From assembly GCF_017876775.1 (NCBI RefSeq), contig NZ_JAGIOP010000002.1:3782001-3846000 (forward strand): a DNA stretch of 64,000 bases, given 5' to 3'. This DNA is from Mycolicibacterium lutetiense (lineage in GTDB: Bacteria; Actinomycetota; Actinomycetes; Mycobacteriales; Mycobacteriaceae). Positions within the stretch are counted from its first letter, which is position 1. Every line of letters begins with the position of its first letter. The position numbers and the translations under genes were made by a program. Positions 11,402-21,283 of the stretch are shown piece after piece. A model generated the notes under the pieces. It saw only the letters and a program-made list of their open reading frames with translations, searched no databases and was not told the DNA's origin.

Positions 11402-12363
11402 CGCTCACCTTGTCCAACTACCTGGCCGCCGACTCGGCCGCTACCGCACTGCGCCGTGACGTGCGCGAAGGGCTGGCGCAATCGCCGAAGATGCTGCCAC
11501 CCAAGTGGTTCTACGATTCAGTGGGCAGCGATCTGTTCGACCAGATCACCCGGCTGCCCGAGTATTACCCGACTCGGACCGAAGCGCAGATCCTCACCGA
11601 CCGCTCGGCGGAGATCACTGCGGCCGCCGGTGCCGACACCCTCGTCGAGTTGGGTAGCGGCACGTCGGAGAAGACGCGGATGTTGCTCGACGCCATGCGC
11701 GACGGCGGGCAGCTGCGCCGGTTCGTCCCGTTCGACGTCGACGCCGGTGTGCTGCGGGCTGCCGGCGACGCGATCGGCCAGGAGTATCCGGGCATCGAAA
11801 TCGACGCGGTATGTGGCGATTTCGAGGAACACCTGGGCAAGATCCCGGCAGTCGGACGCCGGCTGGTGGCCTTCCTCGGTTCGACCATCGGCAATCTCAC
11901 GCCGGGTCCGCGCGCGGATTTCCTGGCGTCGTTGGCGGAGACCCTGCAACCCGGTGACAGCGTGCTGTTGGGCACCGATCTGGTCAAGGGCGCCGACCGG
12001 CTGGTCAGCGCCTACGACGACAGCGCCGGTGTCACCGCGGCGTTCAACCGCAATGTGCTGTCGGTGGTGAACCGCGAGCTCGACGCCGATTTCGACCTCG
12101 ACGCCTTCGAGCATGTGGCGAAGTGGAATGCCGACGAGGAGCGCATCGAGATGTGGCTGCGGGCGGATGAGCCGCAGCAGGTCAGGATCGCCGGCTTGGA
12201 TCTCGACGTCGCATTCGGTGCCGGCGAAGAGATGCTGACCGAGGTGTCCTGCAAGTTCCGGGCCGACGGAGTGGCCGATGAACTGGCGAAAGCCGGTCTG
12301 CAACAGACCCATTGGTGGACCGATGACGCCGGTGACTTCGGCTTGTCGTTGGCGGTGAAATGA
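11398..12363 (+). CDS. egtD: L-histidine N(alpha)-methyltransferase
   Basis: Trimethylates histidine to hercynine with three S-adenosylmethionines, the first dedicated step to ergothioneine. At 321 aa it has the family length. Seen: the histidine-site helix [25 protein letters not shown] (quoted in part: PEYYPTR), the SAM loop [12 protein letters not shown], the acidic strand FVPFDVD, and GSTIGNLTP. The ATG overlaps the egtC stop by four bases, and the stop overlaps egtE, so expression is coupled. In other mycobacteria EgtD is a PknD target; no inference on that is made here. Confidence 0.95.
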   Translation: MTLTLSNYLAADSAATALRRDVREGLAQSPKMLPPKWFYDSVGSDLFDQITRLPEYYPTRTEAQILTDRSAEITAAAGADTLVELGSGTSEKTRMLLDAMRDGGQLRRFVPFDVDAGVLRAAGDAIGQEYPGIEIDAVCGDFEEHLGKIPAVGRRLVAFLGSTIGNLTPGPRADFLASLAETLQPGDSVLLGTDLVKGADRLVSAYDDSAGVTAAFNRNVLSVVNRELDADFDLDAFEHVAKWNADEERIEMWLRADEPQQVRIAGLDLDVAFGAGEEMLTEVSCKFRADGVADELAKAGLQQTHWWTDDAGDFGLSLAVK

Positions 12364-13475
12364 GCCTCGCACAACAGTGGGCCGATGCCCGCCCCAAGGT
12401 CGCCGGATTGCACCTCGACAGCGGCGCCTGCTCGCGGCAGAGCCTCGCCGTCATCGACGCCGTAGCCGCACACGCGCGTCACGAGGCCGAAGTGGGCGGC
12501 TACGTGGCAGCCGAGGCGGCCGCACCTGTGCTTGAGGCAGGGCGGGCCGCGGTCGCGGCGTTGACCGGCCTCGCCGCCGCCGATGTGGTGTACACGTCGG
12601 GTTCCAACCATTCGTTGGACTTGCTGCTCGGCAGCTGGACAGGGGAGCGCACGGCGGCCTGCCTGCCGGGCGAGTTCGCGCCGAACCTCGCGGTCATGGC
12701 CGCCAACGGTTTCCAGGTGCGTGCGTTGCCGGTCGACGGGGACGGACGCGTTGATGTCGACGCGGCGGCCCGCCAGTTCGCCTCTGATCCACCGGCTTTG
12801 GTCCATTTCACGGCGCTGGCCAGCCACCGCGGGCTGGCCCAGCCGCTGGCCGAGATGGTCGCGGTGTGCCGCGCGGCGGGCGTTCCGATCGTGGTCGATG
12901 CCGCACAGGCGTTCGGGCATCTGGACTGCAACATCGGTGCCGATGCGATTTATTCGTCGTCGCGCAAATGGCTGGCCGGGCCGCGCGGCGTGGGATTCCT
13001 CGCGGTGGCGCCGGAACTGGTGGCGCGGCTGCGGCGACGTTTTCCGCCGGCGTCGTGGGATGTGCCGGTGACGGTGCTGCAGAGCTTCGAACACGGTGAA
13101 CACAACGCCGCGACCCGCATCGGCTACTCGGTGGCCCTGGGTGAACATCTCGCCGCCGGTCCGGATCTCGTTCGGGCCCGGCTTGCCGAGGTGGGGCGCA
13201 CGGCGCGACAGGTGCTGGCCGGGGTACCCGGTTGGCGAGTGGTGGAACCCGTCGATGAACCCACCGCGATCACCACGCTCGAGCCCACCGACGGTGCGGA
13301 TCCGACCGCGGTGCGGGCCTGGCTGATCGCCGAGCGTGGCATCGTCACCACCGCATGTGAACTGGCGCGGGCACCGTTCGAGATGACCAAGCCGGTACTG
13401 CGGATCTCGCCGCATGTCGACACCACTACCGAGGATCTGGAGCAGTTCGCCGCGGTGCTACGGGACGTGCCTTAG
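12360..13475 (+). CDS. egtE: ergothioneine biosynthesis PLP-dependent C-S lyase
   Basis: Cleaves hercynylcysteine sulfoxide to ergothioneine. A 371-aa class-V aminotransferase-fold protein. Substrate and cofactor regions include [25 protein letters not shown] (the cofactor-stacking Asp), and the PLP lysine in [15 protein letters not shown]. It is the last gene of the five-gene operon. Its stop overlaps the convergent downstream gene by four bases, leaving no room for a separate terminator. Confidence 0.94.
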   Translation: MSLAQQWADARPKVAGLHLDSGACSRQSLAVIDAVAAHARHEAEVGGYVAAEAAAPVLEAGRAAVAALTGLAAADVVYTSGSNHSLDLLLGSWTGERTAACLPGEFAPNLAVMAANGFQVRALPVDGDGRVDVDAAARQFASDPPALVHFTALASHRGLAQPLAEMVAVCRAAGVPIVVDAAQAFGHLDCNIGADAIYSSSRKWLAGPRGVGFLAVAPELVARLRRRFPPASWDVPVTVLQSFEHGEHNAATRIGYSVALGEHLAAGPDLVRARLAEVGRTARQVLAGVPGWRVVEPVDEPTAITTLEPTDGADPTAVRAWLIAERGIVTTACELARAPFEMTKPVLRISPHVDTTTEDLEQFAAVLRDVP

Positions 13476-13945
13476 AGCCGCGTCGTGTATTCGTCGTCTG
13501 TCGCCGAATAGACGACGTCGTCGTACCCGCGCCCATTGTCCGTATGTCCGTCGTATTGGCTGACTTTCGACAGCTTCGCCCCCTCCTGCCAGACCATCAT
13601 CAGCCCGTGAGACGACTCCCACCGGCATTCGGCTTGCATCACGACATACCAGTGTCCGTACCATTCGCTGACCACGACCGGTCCGGGTGTGACGCTTGCC
13701 CAGATGTCGGCGGGAGTTTGCGGCACACCCATTTCCTCGTCGAGCCAATCCTCGCCGCCGACCGCGTAGTGGTAATCCCGGTAGTACGCATATACGTGGC
13801 GAGAGTCGGCGATCCGGTCCGCCGGCGTGAGTGCCAGGAAGGTCGCCAGGACCGCCTCTGCTGCGGTCTTGTCGTGCGGTGCGACGTCGTCGTAGTCGAG
13901 CTCGACCTCGGCGCCGTCGAAATAGGGGATCTTGATCGTTGTCAC
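13472..13945 (-). CDS. hypothetical protein, possibly DUF6985
   Basis: A 157-aa acidic, Trp/Tyr-rich soluble protein with no signal or membrane segment. It opens [14 protein letters not shown], followed by a helical middle. The C-terminal half, [28 protein letters not shown], resembles immunity-type DUF6985 proteins; that family call is tentative. Proteins of this look are often immunity or SUKH-like partners, but no toxin gene is adjacent. It converges on egtE with a 4-bp overlap and is divergent from the HNH gene. Confidence 0.6.
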   Translation of the reverse strand: MTTIKIPYFDGAEVELDYDDVAPHDKTAAEAVLATFLALTPADRIADSRHVYAYYRDYHYAVGGEDWLDEEMGVPQTPADIWASVTPGPVVVSEWYGHWYVVMQAECRWESSHGLMMVWQEGAKLSKVSQYDGHTDNGRGYDDVVYSATDDEYTTRL

Positions 13946-13995
13946 GTGTGCTCCTGAAGTTCATCGCCTGATCGGGCATCAGCATCGCCGATTCC

Positions 13996-14024
13996 CTGAC
14001 AATGTCAGCGACTTTCGGTAATGT
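13996..14024 (+). promoter_or_regulatory. promoter of the HNH gene, leaderless type
   Basis: CTGACA (13996-14001) and TAATGT (14019-14024) have a 17-bp spacer and the -10 ends 7 bases before the ATG at 14032. This is a textbook leaderless mycobacterial promoter. The -35 is half of a perfect palindrome, CTGACAATGTCAG (13996-14008), that could bind a regulator. Confidence 0.6.
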
Positions 14025-14031
14025 CGCACAT

Positions 14032-15612
14032 ATGTTCGATACCGAGTTCGATCCGGCAACGCCGGGCCGACTCGTTGATTCCCTCTCCGACGGCGCCCGT
14101 GCCGAGGCGCAGTTGATCGCCGCTCGGATGGCAGTGGTAGCGGACTTGTTGGCGCAGCGGACCGCCGAACTCAATGTCGAGGGTGTGCACCCGAACTACA
14201 TGATCCTCACCGGGTTTGCCCGCGCCAGTGCTGAGGTGGGTGCGGCGCTGAACCTGACCGCAGCTGCGGCAAGCCGGCTGGTCACTCAGGCCGAGGTGCT
14301 GCGGGAGCAGCTGCCACGGTTGGGTGGCGTGTTGGCTGAGGGGCAGACAGACTGGCGCACAGTGGAAATCGTGATCGCACGCACCCGGTTCGTCACGTCG
14401 AAGGCGATGGCCCAGATAGATTCGGAGCTGGCCGAACAAGTCGGTGGGTGGCAGTGCTGGTCCGCCGGGCGTATCACCGCCACCGTGGACGCCAAGGTGA
14501 AACTGTTGGATCCGGCCGCGATCGTCGAACGTGAACACGCCACCGACCGTCGCCGGGTCAAGGTGAGTCCCCGCGGAGATGGCACAGCCAAGATCGACGC
14601 CGTCGTCACGACTCGTGCCGGATTGACCTTTGACGCAAAGCTTTCGGAAATGTCGGCCAGGCTGTGCCCGAAAGATCCGCGCAGTAACGACCAGCGGCGC
14701 GCCGATGCCATTGAGGCCCTGGCAGAGGGGCGCGAGCTGTCGTGTGAATGCGGCCGTGCCGAGTGCCCTACCCGCTCTGCGACCCCGCCGGCGGAGACGC
14801 CACCGGTAGTGATCAACGTGATCGCCGAGCGCGACACGGTGGTGGGAGCCGGGACAACGCCGGGTTATGTCTGTGGCTACGGAGTCGTCGATGCCGGGCA
14901 GGTCCGTGAACTGGCGGCCAAAGCCACAATGCGACTGGTGACCGAACCGGACGTGGATGCTGCGGCCGCGCAGCGCTACCAGCCGACCGTGTCGGTTCAG
15001 CGGTGGGTCCGGTGCCGCGACCTGACGTGCCGCTTCCCGGGCTGCGAGCATCCGGCCGAGGACTGCGACGTCGACCATACGGCGCCCTTCGACCACATCA
15101 ATCCGGCTCGTGGTGGCCTGACGGTGCCCACCAACCTGAAATGCCTATGCCGTTTTCACCACAGGCTCAAGACATTTGGTGGATGGCATGACACCCAGTA
15201 CGCCGACGGCAGCGTGGTGTGGACATCCCCGTCGGGCAAGACCTACCGGACCACCCCGGGTGGGGCCGATCTGTTCAACAGCTTCGCCCCGGCTCCGTGC
15301 GCACAGCCCGCCCCGGCGCGGCCGCCGAGGCTGAGCCGGGCAGCGCGCGTCGAGCAGGCCCGGGCCAAGAACCGGCGATTGCGTCCGGTCAACGAGACTT
15401 ACCGCTACACACAGAAGGCGCGGCACAAAGAACTTGGCCGGCGCCGCAACCGGAACCGAATGCGGGCCACCCTGAAGCTGTTCAAGGGCGATGAGCCCAG
15501 CACCAGTCCGTACTGCACCTGGATCAACGAGCCCTTCGAACCCGAAGAGCTACCGCCGAATTGGGAGCCACCCCCACCTCCGCCGCCGGATCCGGACGAC
15601 CCACCGTTTTAG
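14032..15612 (+). CDS. 13E12-repeat family HNH endonuclease-like protein (DUF222)
   Basis: A 526-aa member of the actinobacterial 13E12/DUF222 family. The DUF222 region (residues about 20-300) is helical. The HNH nuclease domain follows: CRDLTCRFPGCEHPAEDCDVDHTAPF ... NLKCLCRFHHRLKTFGGW (fragments CRFPGC, DVDH, CLCRFHH). This includes the two CxxC-type zinc pairs and the catalytic DH. The C-terminus ends in a basic linker and a poly-Pro tail. The ATG at 14032 is preferred to 14002 because of the leaderless promoter. These genes are multicopy in mycobacteria and may act on DNA; the biological role is unsettled. Confidence 0.85.
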   Translation: MFDTEFDPATPGRLVDSLSDGARAEAQLIAARMAVVADLLAQRTAELNVEGVHPNYMILTGFARASAEVGAALNLTAAAASRLVTQAEVLREQLPRLGGVLAEGQTDWRTVEIVIARTRFVTSKAMAQIDSELAEQVGGWQCWSAGRITATVDAKVKLLDPAAIVEREHATDRRRVKVSPRGDGTAKIDAVVTTRAGLTFDAKLSEMSARLCPKDPRSNDQRRADAIEALAEGRELSCECGRAECPTRSATPPAETPPVVINVIAERDTVVGAGTTPGYVCGYGVVDAGQVRELAAKATMRLVTEPDVDAAAAQRYQPTVSVQRWVRCRDLTCRFPGCEHPAEDCDVDHTAPFDHINPARGGLTVPTNLKCLCRFHHRLKTFGGWHDTQYADGSVVWTSPSGKTYRTTPGGADLFNSFAPAPCAQPAPARPPRLSRAARVEQARAKNRRLRPVNETYRYTQKARHKELGRRRNRNRMRATLKLFKGDEPSTSPYCTWINEPFEPEELPPNWEPPPPPPPDPDDPPF

Positions 15613-15621
15613 ACGGGCAGG

Positions 15622-16302
15622 TCAGGCCTTGTGCGCGCTCAACAGAAATGCCGGGAACTTGATCCGATCCTTCTCGTCACGGTCATGTGGCGGCAACGCG
15701 AACGGAGCGTCGGTGGGCAGCGCCATGCCGTTGGCGTGGATGAAGGCCGGCCGGATGTCGTCGACTTCCCAGTACTTCGACACCGCATCGCGCAACTCTT
15801 CTTCGGACACCTCGTTGGGCTTGGTCTCCAACTCGGCGGGGAATGCCCCCTTGGCGAACACCAACACGTACAGGTGCGCGCCCGGCGCCGAGGCCCGGTG
15901 GATGGATTGCAGGTATCCGTCGCGTCCTTCGACGGGCAGCGAGTGGAACAGGGTGGAATCGACCACGGTGTTGAACCGGCCGTCGTAACCCGTGAACGAC
16001 GTGATGTCGGCCTGGGCGAAACTGGCCGTCGACAGCCCGCGCACCTGCGCGGCACTGTTGGCCGCGGCGATCGCTGTCGGGCTCAGATCCAGCCCGACGA
16101 CGGTGTAGCCGTCGGACGCCAGCGCCAATGACAACTCGGCATGACCGCAGCCTGCATCGAGGACATCGCTCTCGAACTTCCCGGCCCGGTGCAGCGCGGC
16201 AAGCTCGGGTTGGGGCTCACCGATGTTCCACGGCGGCGCGGCCTCGAAACCTGCTTCCCCCCTGTAGGCGCCGTCCCAGTCCAAGACCTGATCAGATGTC
16301 AT
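15622..16302 (-). CDS. class I SAM-dependent methyltransferase
   Basis: A 226-aa methyltransferase. The SAM loop is LDAGCGHAELSLAL, the acidic strand VVGLDLSPTAI, then FAQADIT and VVDSTLFHSLP. The ending FLLSAHKA fits a full-length Methyltransf_25/TehB-like domain. Substrate unknown. By position it corresponds to a conserved methyltransferase gene (about Rv3699) beside the egt cluster in M. tuberculosis. It is followed 18 bp upstream by, and co-directional with, the GCS2 ligase gene, so the two may form an operon. Confidence 0.85.
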   Translation of the reverse strand: MTSDQVLDWDGAYRGEAGFEAAPPWNIGEPQPELAALHRAGKFESDVLDAGCGHAELSLALASDGYTVVGLDLSPTAIAAANSAAQVRGLSTASFAQADITSFTGYDGRFNTVVDSTLFHSLPVEGRDGYLQSIHRASAPGAHLYVLVFAKGAFPAELETKPNEVSEEELRDAVSKYWEVDDIRPAFIHANGMALPTDAPFALPPHDRDEKDRIKFPAFLLSAHKA

Positions 16303-16320
16303 TCCTCCAACGTACGCGTC

Positions 16321-17790
16321 TCAATCCCAGGTGTGGACGGGCTCGTTGCTGTGCATCCGCTGCACGTAAAGCCGCAACATCTCGGCCAGCGCCTCGGGTC
16401 TCGTCAACCCCTGCGACTGCAGTTTCTGCACCGTCGCCACCTGCCATGTCGACCCGGTCCGTCCGGTCGTCGCCCGGCCTTCGATGACCCCCAGGTAGCG
16501 GTCGCAGACTTCCCCGGCCACGCCCCAGCGGCGCAACCCCTCGTGCGCCATCGGCAGCAGCCTGCGCAGCACCAACTCGTCCGGCGTCACCTCGCCCAGA
16601 CCGGGCCAGTACAGCCGCGCGTCCAGACCGTGCTGGGCACCCTCGACGAAGTTGTGGTGGGCCGCGGCGAAGCTCATCTTGGTCCACAACGGCCGGTCCT
16701 CCTCGGACAACGTCCGCAGTAGGCCGTAATAGAACGCGGCATTGGCCAGCATGTCGACGACGCTCGGGCCTGCAGGCAGGACGCGGTTCTCGACGCGCAA
16801 GTGAGGGACACCGTCGACCACGTCATAGACCGGCCTGTTCCACCGGTAGATGGTCCCGTTGTGCAACCGCAGCTCGGCCAGTTGAGGCGCCCGGCCCGCC
16901 GCGAGCTCGGCCACCGGGTCCTCGTCGGACAGCTCGGGCAGCAGCGACGGGAAGTACCGCACGTTCTCCTCGAAGAGATCGAAGATCGAGGTGATCCACC
17001 GCTCGCCGAACCAGACCCGCGGCCGCACGCCCTGCGCCTTGAGCTCGTCGGGACGGGTGTCGGTGGATTGGGTGAACAGCTCGATGCGGGTCTCGGCCCA
17101 CAGTTGATGGCCGAAGAAATACGGCGAGTTGGCGCCCACCGAGAGCTGCGGCCCGGCCAGTATCTGGGCGGCGTTCCAGTTGCGGGCGAAGTCGGCAGGC
17201 GACACCTGCACGTGCAGCTGCATGCTCGTGCACGCGGACTCCGGTGCGATCGACGCCGATTGCAGGCTGAGCCGTTCCGGTCCGGAGATGTCGATGGGCA
17301 TGTCCTCGCCGCGGGCGGTGAAGATCGATTCGTTGAGGGCCTGATATCGCGTCGACTTGCTCATCCAGCCGTCGGAAAGATGCTCGGGCATCAGGGTCGG
17401 CAGGATGCCCACCATCACGATGTGCGCACCGTCCTCGTTGGCCTTGATCTCCGCGGCGTTGAGGCTGCGTCGCACCTCGTGCTCCAGATCCAGCGCGGCG
17501 CGACCGGGCAACGGGCGTGGTGGGACGTTGAATTCGATGTTGTAGGCGCCTAATTCGGTCTGGTAGGCCGGGTCGGCGATGGAGGCGAGCACTTCCTGGT
17601 TGGTCATCGCGGGCTGGTAGTCGTTGTCGACGAGGTTGCACTCGATCTCCATGCCGGTGAGCGGACGCTCGAACTCGAAACTGGACTGGGCCAGCATAGT
17701 TTCGAACACGTCCAGGCACAGCTGCACCTTGCGCCGGTACTCCTGCCGGTGCGCGCGGCTGAACTCGGTGTTCGTGACCTCATCACCCAC
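16321..17790 (-). CDS. GCS2-family glutamate--cysteine ligase-like enzyme
   Basis: A 489-aa ATP-dependent carboxylate-amine ligase of the GCS2 superfamily, distinct from EgtA. Seen: LTGMEIECNLVD (glutamate/Mg site), GAYNIEFNVPPRP, SACTSMQLHVQVSP and HLRVENRVLPAGPS. Expected chemistry is gamma-peptide bond formation between glutamate and an amine, but the acceptor is unknown. A GTG start at 17790 (MGDEVTNTEFSRAHRQEY) is preferred to the ATG at 17838, which would run into the divergent acyltransferase. By position it equals a conserved 'glutamate-cysteine ligase' gene near egtE in M. tuberculosis. Confidence 0.82.
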   Translation of the reverse strand: MGDEVTNTEFSRAHRQEYRRKVQLCLDVFETMLAQSSFEFERPLTGMEIECNLVDNDYQPAMTNQEVLASIADPAYQTELGAYNIEFNVPPRPLPGRAALDLEHEVRRSLNAAEIKANEDGAHIVMVGILPTLMPEHLSDGWMSKSTRYQALNESIFTARGEDMPIDISGPERLSLQSASIAPESACTSMQLHVQVSPADFARNWNAAQILAGPQLSVGANSPYFFGHQLWAETRIELFTQSTDTRPDELKAQGVRPRVWFGERWITSIFDLFEENVRYFPSLLPELSDEDPVAELAAGRAPQLAELRLHNGTIYRWNRPVYDVVDGVPHLRVENRVLPAGPSVVDMLANAAFYYGLLRTLSEEDRPLWTKMSFAAAHHNFVEGAQHGLDARLYWPGLGEVTPDELVLRRLLPMAHEGLRRWGVAGEVCDRYLGVIEGRATTGRTGSTWQVATVQKLQSQGLTRPEALAEMLRLYVQRMHSNEPVHTWD

Positions 17791-17838
17791 TCCGCGATGC
17801 AACAACGCGAACGGCGGTGCGCGCAGCAGAATGGCCAA

Positions 17839-18996
17839 ATGACCTCACCGGCCGACGACGACGACCAGGGTGGGCTCGAACAGGTCTCGCACGCGGACCG
17901 CATCGCGTCTCTCACCGGGGTGCGCGCGGTGGCTGCGCTGACGGTGATGGGAACCCACGCGGCGTACGGCACCGGCTTGTTGTCGCAGGGATATCTGGGT
18001 CTGATCGGCGCCCGCCTCGAGGTCGGGGTGGCGATCTTCTTCGTGCTCTCCGGGTTGCTGCTGTTCCGTCCCTGGGTGCAGGCCGCCGCCGCAGCGGCCG
18101 ATTCGCCGAGCACCTGGCGCTATGCGCGAAATCGGTTCCGCCGCATCATGCCCGCCTACGTCGTCACCGTCCTGCTCGTCTATGGCATCTACGAACTGCG
18201 GCCCGTGCAACCGAATCCCGGGCACACCTGGGCGGGCCTGTTTCGCAACCTGACGCTGACCCAGATCTACAGCGACAACTACTTCGCGGCCTATCTGCAC
18301 CAGGGATTGAGCCAGATGTGGAGCCTGGCGGTCGAGGTCGCGTTCTACGCGGTGTTGCCGCTTCTGGCCTATCTGCTGATGGTGGTGTTGTGTCGCAAGC
18401 GGTTTCGGCCGGTGCTGCTGCTGTGCGGTCTGACGGTGCTGGGTGCGCTGAGCCCGCTCTGGCTGGTGCTGCTGCACAACACCGACTGGCTGCCGGTGGG
18501 CGGCGGGGCGTGGCTGCCGCACTACCTGGTCTGGTTCATCGGGGGAATGATGCTGGCGGTACTGGCCGCGATGGGTGTGCGCTGCTACGCGATGGCGACG
18601 TTGCCGCTGGCACTGGCCTGTTACCTGGTGGTCTCGACCCCGATCGCGGGTACCACGACGGCGCTCACCCTCGGTCTGAGCGCGGACGTGGCCAAGACGA
18701 TGTTCTACGTGCTCATCGCGACGCTCGTGGTGGCTCCGCTGGCATTGGGGGACAACGGGCGCTACGCGCAGGTGATGGGCAGCCGGCCCATGGTGTGGTT
18801 GGGCGAGATCTCCTACGAGATCTTCCTTCTGCACGTGGTCGCCATGGACCTGGTGATGGAGTTCGTGCTGGGCTGGCACGTGTACACCGGTTCGGCCACC
18901 GTGTTGTTCCTGGTGACGTTGGTGGTCACGCTGCCGTTCGCCTGGCTGCTACACGTTACGACGAGGCCGCGCGGGCGACGACGATCTGCGGGCTGA
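17839..18996 (+). CDS. acyltransferase 3 family membrane protein
   Basis: A 385-aa integral membrane O-acyltransferase (Acyl_transf_3). A short cytosolic start is followed by about ten hydrophobic segments. Family motifs are RIASLTGVRAVAALTVMGTHAAY (the catalytic histidine region), FFVLSGLLLFRPW, and RFRRIMPAYVV, typical of this family. MWSLAVEVAFYAVLPLL is the usual SLxxE motif. It probably acylates a surface glycan or lipid, with the target not identifiable. The start at 17839 lies 48 bp from the divergent ligase gene. Its 3' end overlaps the convergent methyltransferase by 41 bp. Confidence 0.86.
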   Translation: MTSPADDDDQGGLEQVSHADRIASLTGVRAVAALTVMGTHAAYGTGLLSQGYLGLIGARLEVGVAIFFVLSGLLLFRPWVQAAAAAADSPSTWRYARNRFRRIMPAYVVTVLLVYGIYELRPVQPNPGHTWAGLFRNLTLTQIYSDNYFAAYLHQGLSQMWSLAVEVAFYAVLPLLAYLLMVVLCRKRFRPVLLLCGLTVLGALSPLWLVLLHNTDWLPVGGGAWLPHYLVWFIGGMMLAVLAAMGVRCYAMATLPLALACYLVVSTPIAGTTTALTLGLSADVAKTMFYVLIATLVVAPLALGDNGRYAQVMGSRPMVWLGEISYEIFLLHVVAMDLVMEFVLGWHVYTGSATVLFLVTLVVTLPFAWLLHVTTRPRGRRRSAG

Positions 18997-19714
18997 GCAG
19001 GCCACCGCTCAACTCGACCGCAGCATCGGCTTGCGCGGCCAGCGCGCGCAGCGCCGAGGGACTGTAGCTGCGCAGCGAGCTGATGACCCCGTCGTGCACG
19101 AACGGAAGCACTGCGGCCAAGGGCAGCATCGTCGCCAGGCGCAACAGGTGCAGCGGGGCCGGCGGTCGCGGCAGGTCGATGATCAGTAGCGTTTCGGCAA
19201 CCCGGGTGCCCTCGGCGAATACCCGCGCGGCCTGCGCCGGGCCCAGATGGTGGAACGACAAGGCGAACAGAACGAGGTCGTAACTGCCGTCGTCGGCGTC
19301 GATCTGGGTGGCGTCCATCTGGCGGACTTCGGCGCGGGGATGGCTGCCGAGGTCACTCGCGGCGATGCGGGCCACCGATTCCGGGTCGAGGTCGGTGACC
19401 GTGACATGCGCGGACGGATGGTCGGTCAGCAGCTGGAGCGACACTCCGCCGTGCCCGGCGCCCAATTCGAGGATCCGCGGATCGGGCACGTCGGCAACCA
19501 GCTCGAGGGCGATCGCGGCGAACCGCTGATGGTTCTTGAAGAACCGTCCGGTCCAGTCCAGCGCGCCGATCACCTGATCTTTCCGCGCTTGAATCTGCGT
19601 GTCCCCATCGGAGTCGCGGTCCAGGTACTCCTGCCGATCTGTTTCCAGCAGCCGATCCAGACACGATGCGTTCGGTCCGCCGCGGGGCATCCGATCGATA
19701 CTCATGTAGGCCAT
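18956..19714 (-). CDS. class I SAM-dependent methyltransferase
   Basis: A 252-aa methyltransferase starting at ATG 19714 (or 19705). Motifs are ILELGAGHGGVSLQLL (SAM loop), VTVTDLDPESV, QMDATQIDADD and YDLVLFALSFHHLGP, followed by LLIIDLPRPP, typical of methyltransferase domain 11/12 proteins. A hydrophobic stretch, LLRLATMLPLAAVLPF, could dip into the membrane, suggesting a lipid or quinone-like substrate (inference). The in-frame extension to 19786 would cover the glpK start and is rejected. The 3' end overlaps the acyltransferase gene by 41 bp on the opposite strand. Confidence 0.82.
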   Translation of the reverse strand: MAYMSIDRMPRGGPNASCLDRLLETDRQEYLDRDSDGDTQIQARKDQVIGALDWTGRFFKNHQRFAAIALELVADVPDPRILELGAGHGGVSLQLLTDHPSAHVTVTDLDPESVARIAASDLGSHPRAEVRQMDATQIDADDGSYDLVLFALSFHHLGPAQAARVFAEGTRVAETLLIIDLPRPPAPLHLLRLATMLPLAAVLPFVHDGVISSLRSYSPSALRALAAQADAAVELSGGLLSPQIVVARAASS

Positions 19715-19764
19715 GATGGACTTTTCGGCGGGCAGGAGCGACAGCGACCCGGGAAAGGGACACA

Positions 19765-21282
19765 GTGGCCGACTTCGTAGCTGCAATCGACCAGGGCACC
19801 ACCAGCACCCGATGCATGATTTTCGATCACGGCGGCACCGAAGTGGGGCGCCACCAGCTTGAGCATCAGCAGATCCTGCCCAAGGCCGGGTGGGTGGAGC
19901 ACAATCCGGTCGAGATCTGGGAACGCACCTCCGCGGTGGTCATGACCGCACTGAACAAGACCAAACTGGTGGCCGGAGACCTTGCCGCGTTGGGCATCAC
20001 CAATCAGCGGGAGACCACGCTGGTCTGGAACCGCCACACGGGCCGGCCGTACCACAACGCCATCGTCTGGCAGGACACCCGCACCGACCGCATCGCCGCT
20101 GCGCTGGATCGCGACGGCCGCGGCGACGTGATCCGCCGCAAAGCCGGGCTGCCGCCCGCGACCTACTTCTCGGGCGGCAAGATCCAGTGGATCCTGGACA
20201 ACGTCGACGGGGTCCGGCGCGATGCGGAGAACGGTGACGCGATCTTCGGCACCCCCGACACCTGGGTGGCCTGGAACCTCACCGGTGGTTACCGCGGCGG
20301 GGTGCACGTCACCGACGTCACCAACGCCAGCCGCACCATGCTGATGAACCTGGAAACGCTGGACTGGGACGACGAGCTGTTGTCGTTCTTCTCGATTCCG
20401 CGGCAGATGCTGCCCGAGATCAAGCCGTCGTCATGTCCGACCTCGTTCGGCATCACCCGCGAGAACGGGCCGCTGGCCGGGCAGGTGCCGGTGACCGGAA
20501 TCCTCGGTGACCAGCAGGCCGCCATGGTGGGCCAGGTGTGCCTGGAACCCGGCGAGGCCAAGAACACCTACGGCACAGGCAACTTCCTCCTGCTGAACAC
20601 CGGCGAGAAGATCGTGCGCTCGTCCAACGGACTGCTCACCACGGTGTGCTACCAGTTCGGCGACGCGAAACCCGTTTACGCCCTTGAGGGTTCGATCGCA
20701 GTGACCGGCTCGGCGGTGCAGTGGCTGCGCGATCAGCTGGGCGTCATCAGCGGTGCGGCCCAGAGCGAGGCACTGGCCCGGCAGGTGGCCGACAACGGCG
20801 GCGTCTACTTCGTGCCGGCGTTCTCCGGGCTGTTCGCACCCTACTGGCGTTCGGACGCTCGGGGCGTGATCGTCGGGCTGTCCCGCTTCAACACCAACGC
20901 CCATCTGGCACGGGCCACCCTGGAGGCGATCTGCTATCAGAGCCGCGACGTGGTGGAGGCCATGGAAGCCGATTCCGGTGTGCACCTTGAGGTTCTGAAG
21001 GTGGACGGCGGAATCACCGCCAACGGGCTGTGCATGCAGATCCAGGCCGACGTGCTGGGCGTCGACGTGGTCAAACCCGTGGTGGCCGAGACCACGGCGC
21101 TCGGTGCGGCGTATGCGGCCGGGCTCGCGGTGGGATTCTGGGAGAGCCCCGACGACCTCCGGGCCAACTGGCTGGAAGGCCAGCGCTGGCACCCCCAGTG
21201 GGACGACGAGCAACGCGCCGAGGGTTACGCCGGGTGGCGCAAAGCAGTTTCGCGCACCCTGGACTGGGTCGAGATCGACTGA
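19765..21282 (+). CDS. glpK: glycerol kinase
   Basis: Phosphorylates glycerol to glycerol-3-phosphate. At 505 aa it is full FGGY-kinase length. The ATP site is [16 protein letters not shown]. Glycerol-site residues lie in [18 protein letters not shown] and TVCYQFG. The second FGGY signature is [23 protein letters not shown], and [12 protein letters not shown] is also present. The GTG start has GGGAAAGGGA directly upstream. No glycerol facilitator or regulator gene adjoins it. It is divergent from a methyltransferase gene. Confidence 0.95.
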   Translation: MADFVAAIDQGTTSTRCMIFDHGGTEVGRHQLEHQQILPKAGWVEHNPVEIWERTSAVVMTALNKTKLVAGDLAALGITNQRETTLVWNRHTGRPYHNAIVWQDTRTDRIAAALDRDGRGDVIRRKAGLPPATYFSGGKIQWILDNVDGVRRDAENGDAIFGTPDTWVAWNLTGGYRGGVHVTDVTNASRTMLMNLETLDWDDELLSFFSIPRQMLPEIKPSSCPTSFGITRENGPLAGQVPVTGILGDQQAAMVGQVCLEPGEAKNTYGTGNFLLLNTGEKIVRSSNGLLTTVCYQFGDAKPVYALEGSIAVTGSAVQWLRDQLGVISGAAQSEALARQVADNGGVYFVPAFSGLFAPYWRSDARGVIVGLSRFNTNAHLARATLEAICYQSRDVVEAMEADSGVHLEVLKVDGGITANGLCMQIQADVLGVDVVKPVVAETTALGAAYAAGLAVGFWESPDDLRANWLEGQRWHPQWDDEQRAEGYAGWRKAVSRTLDWVEID

Positions 21283-21283
21283 C

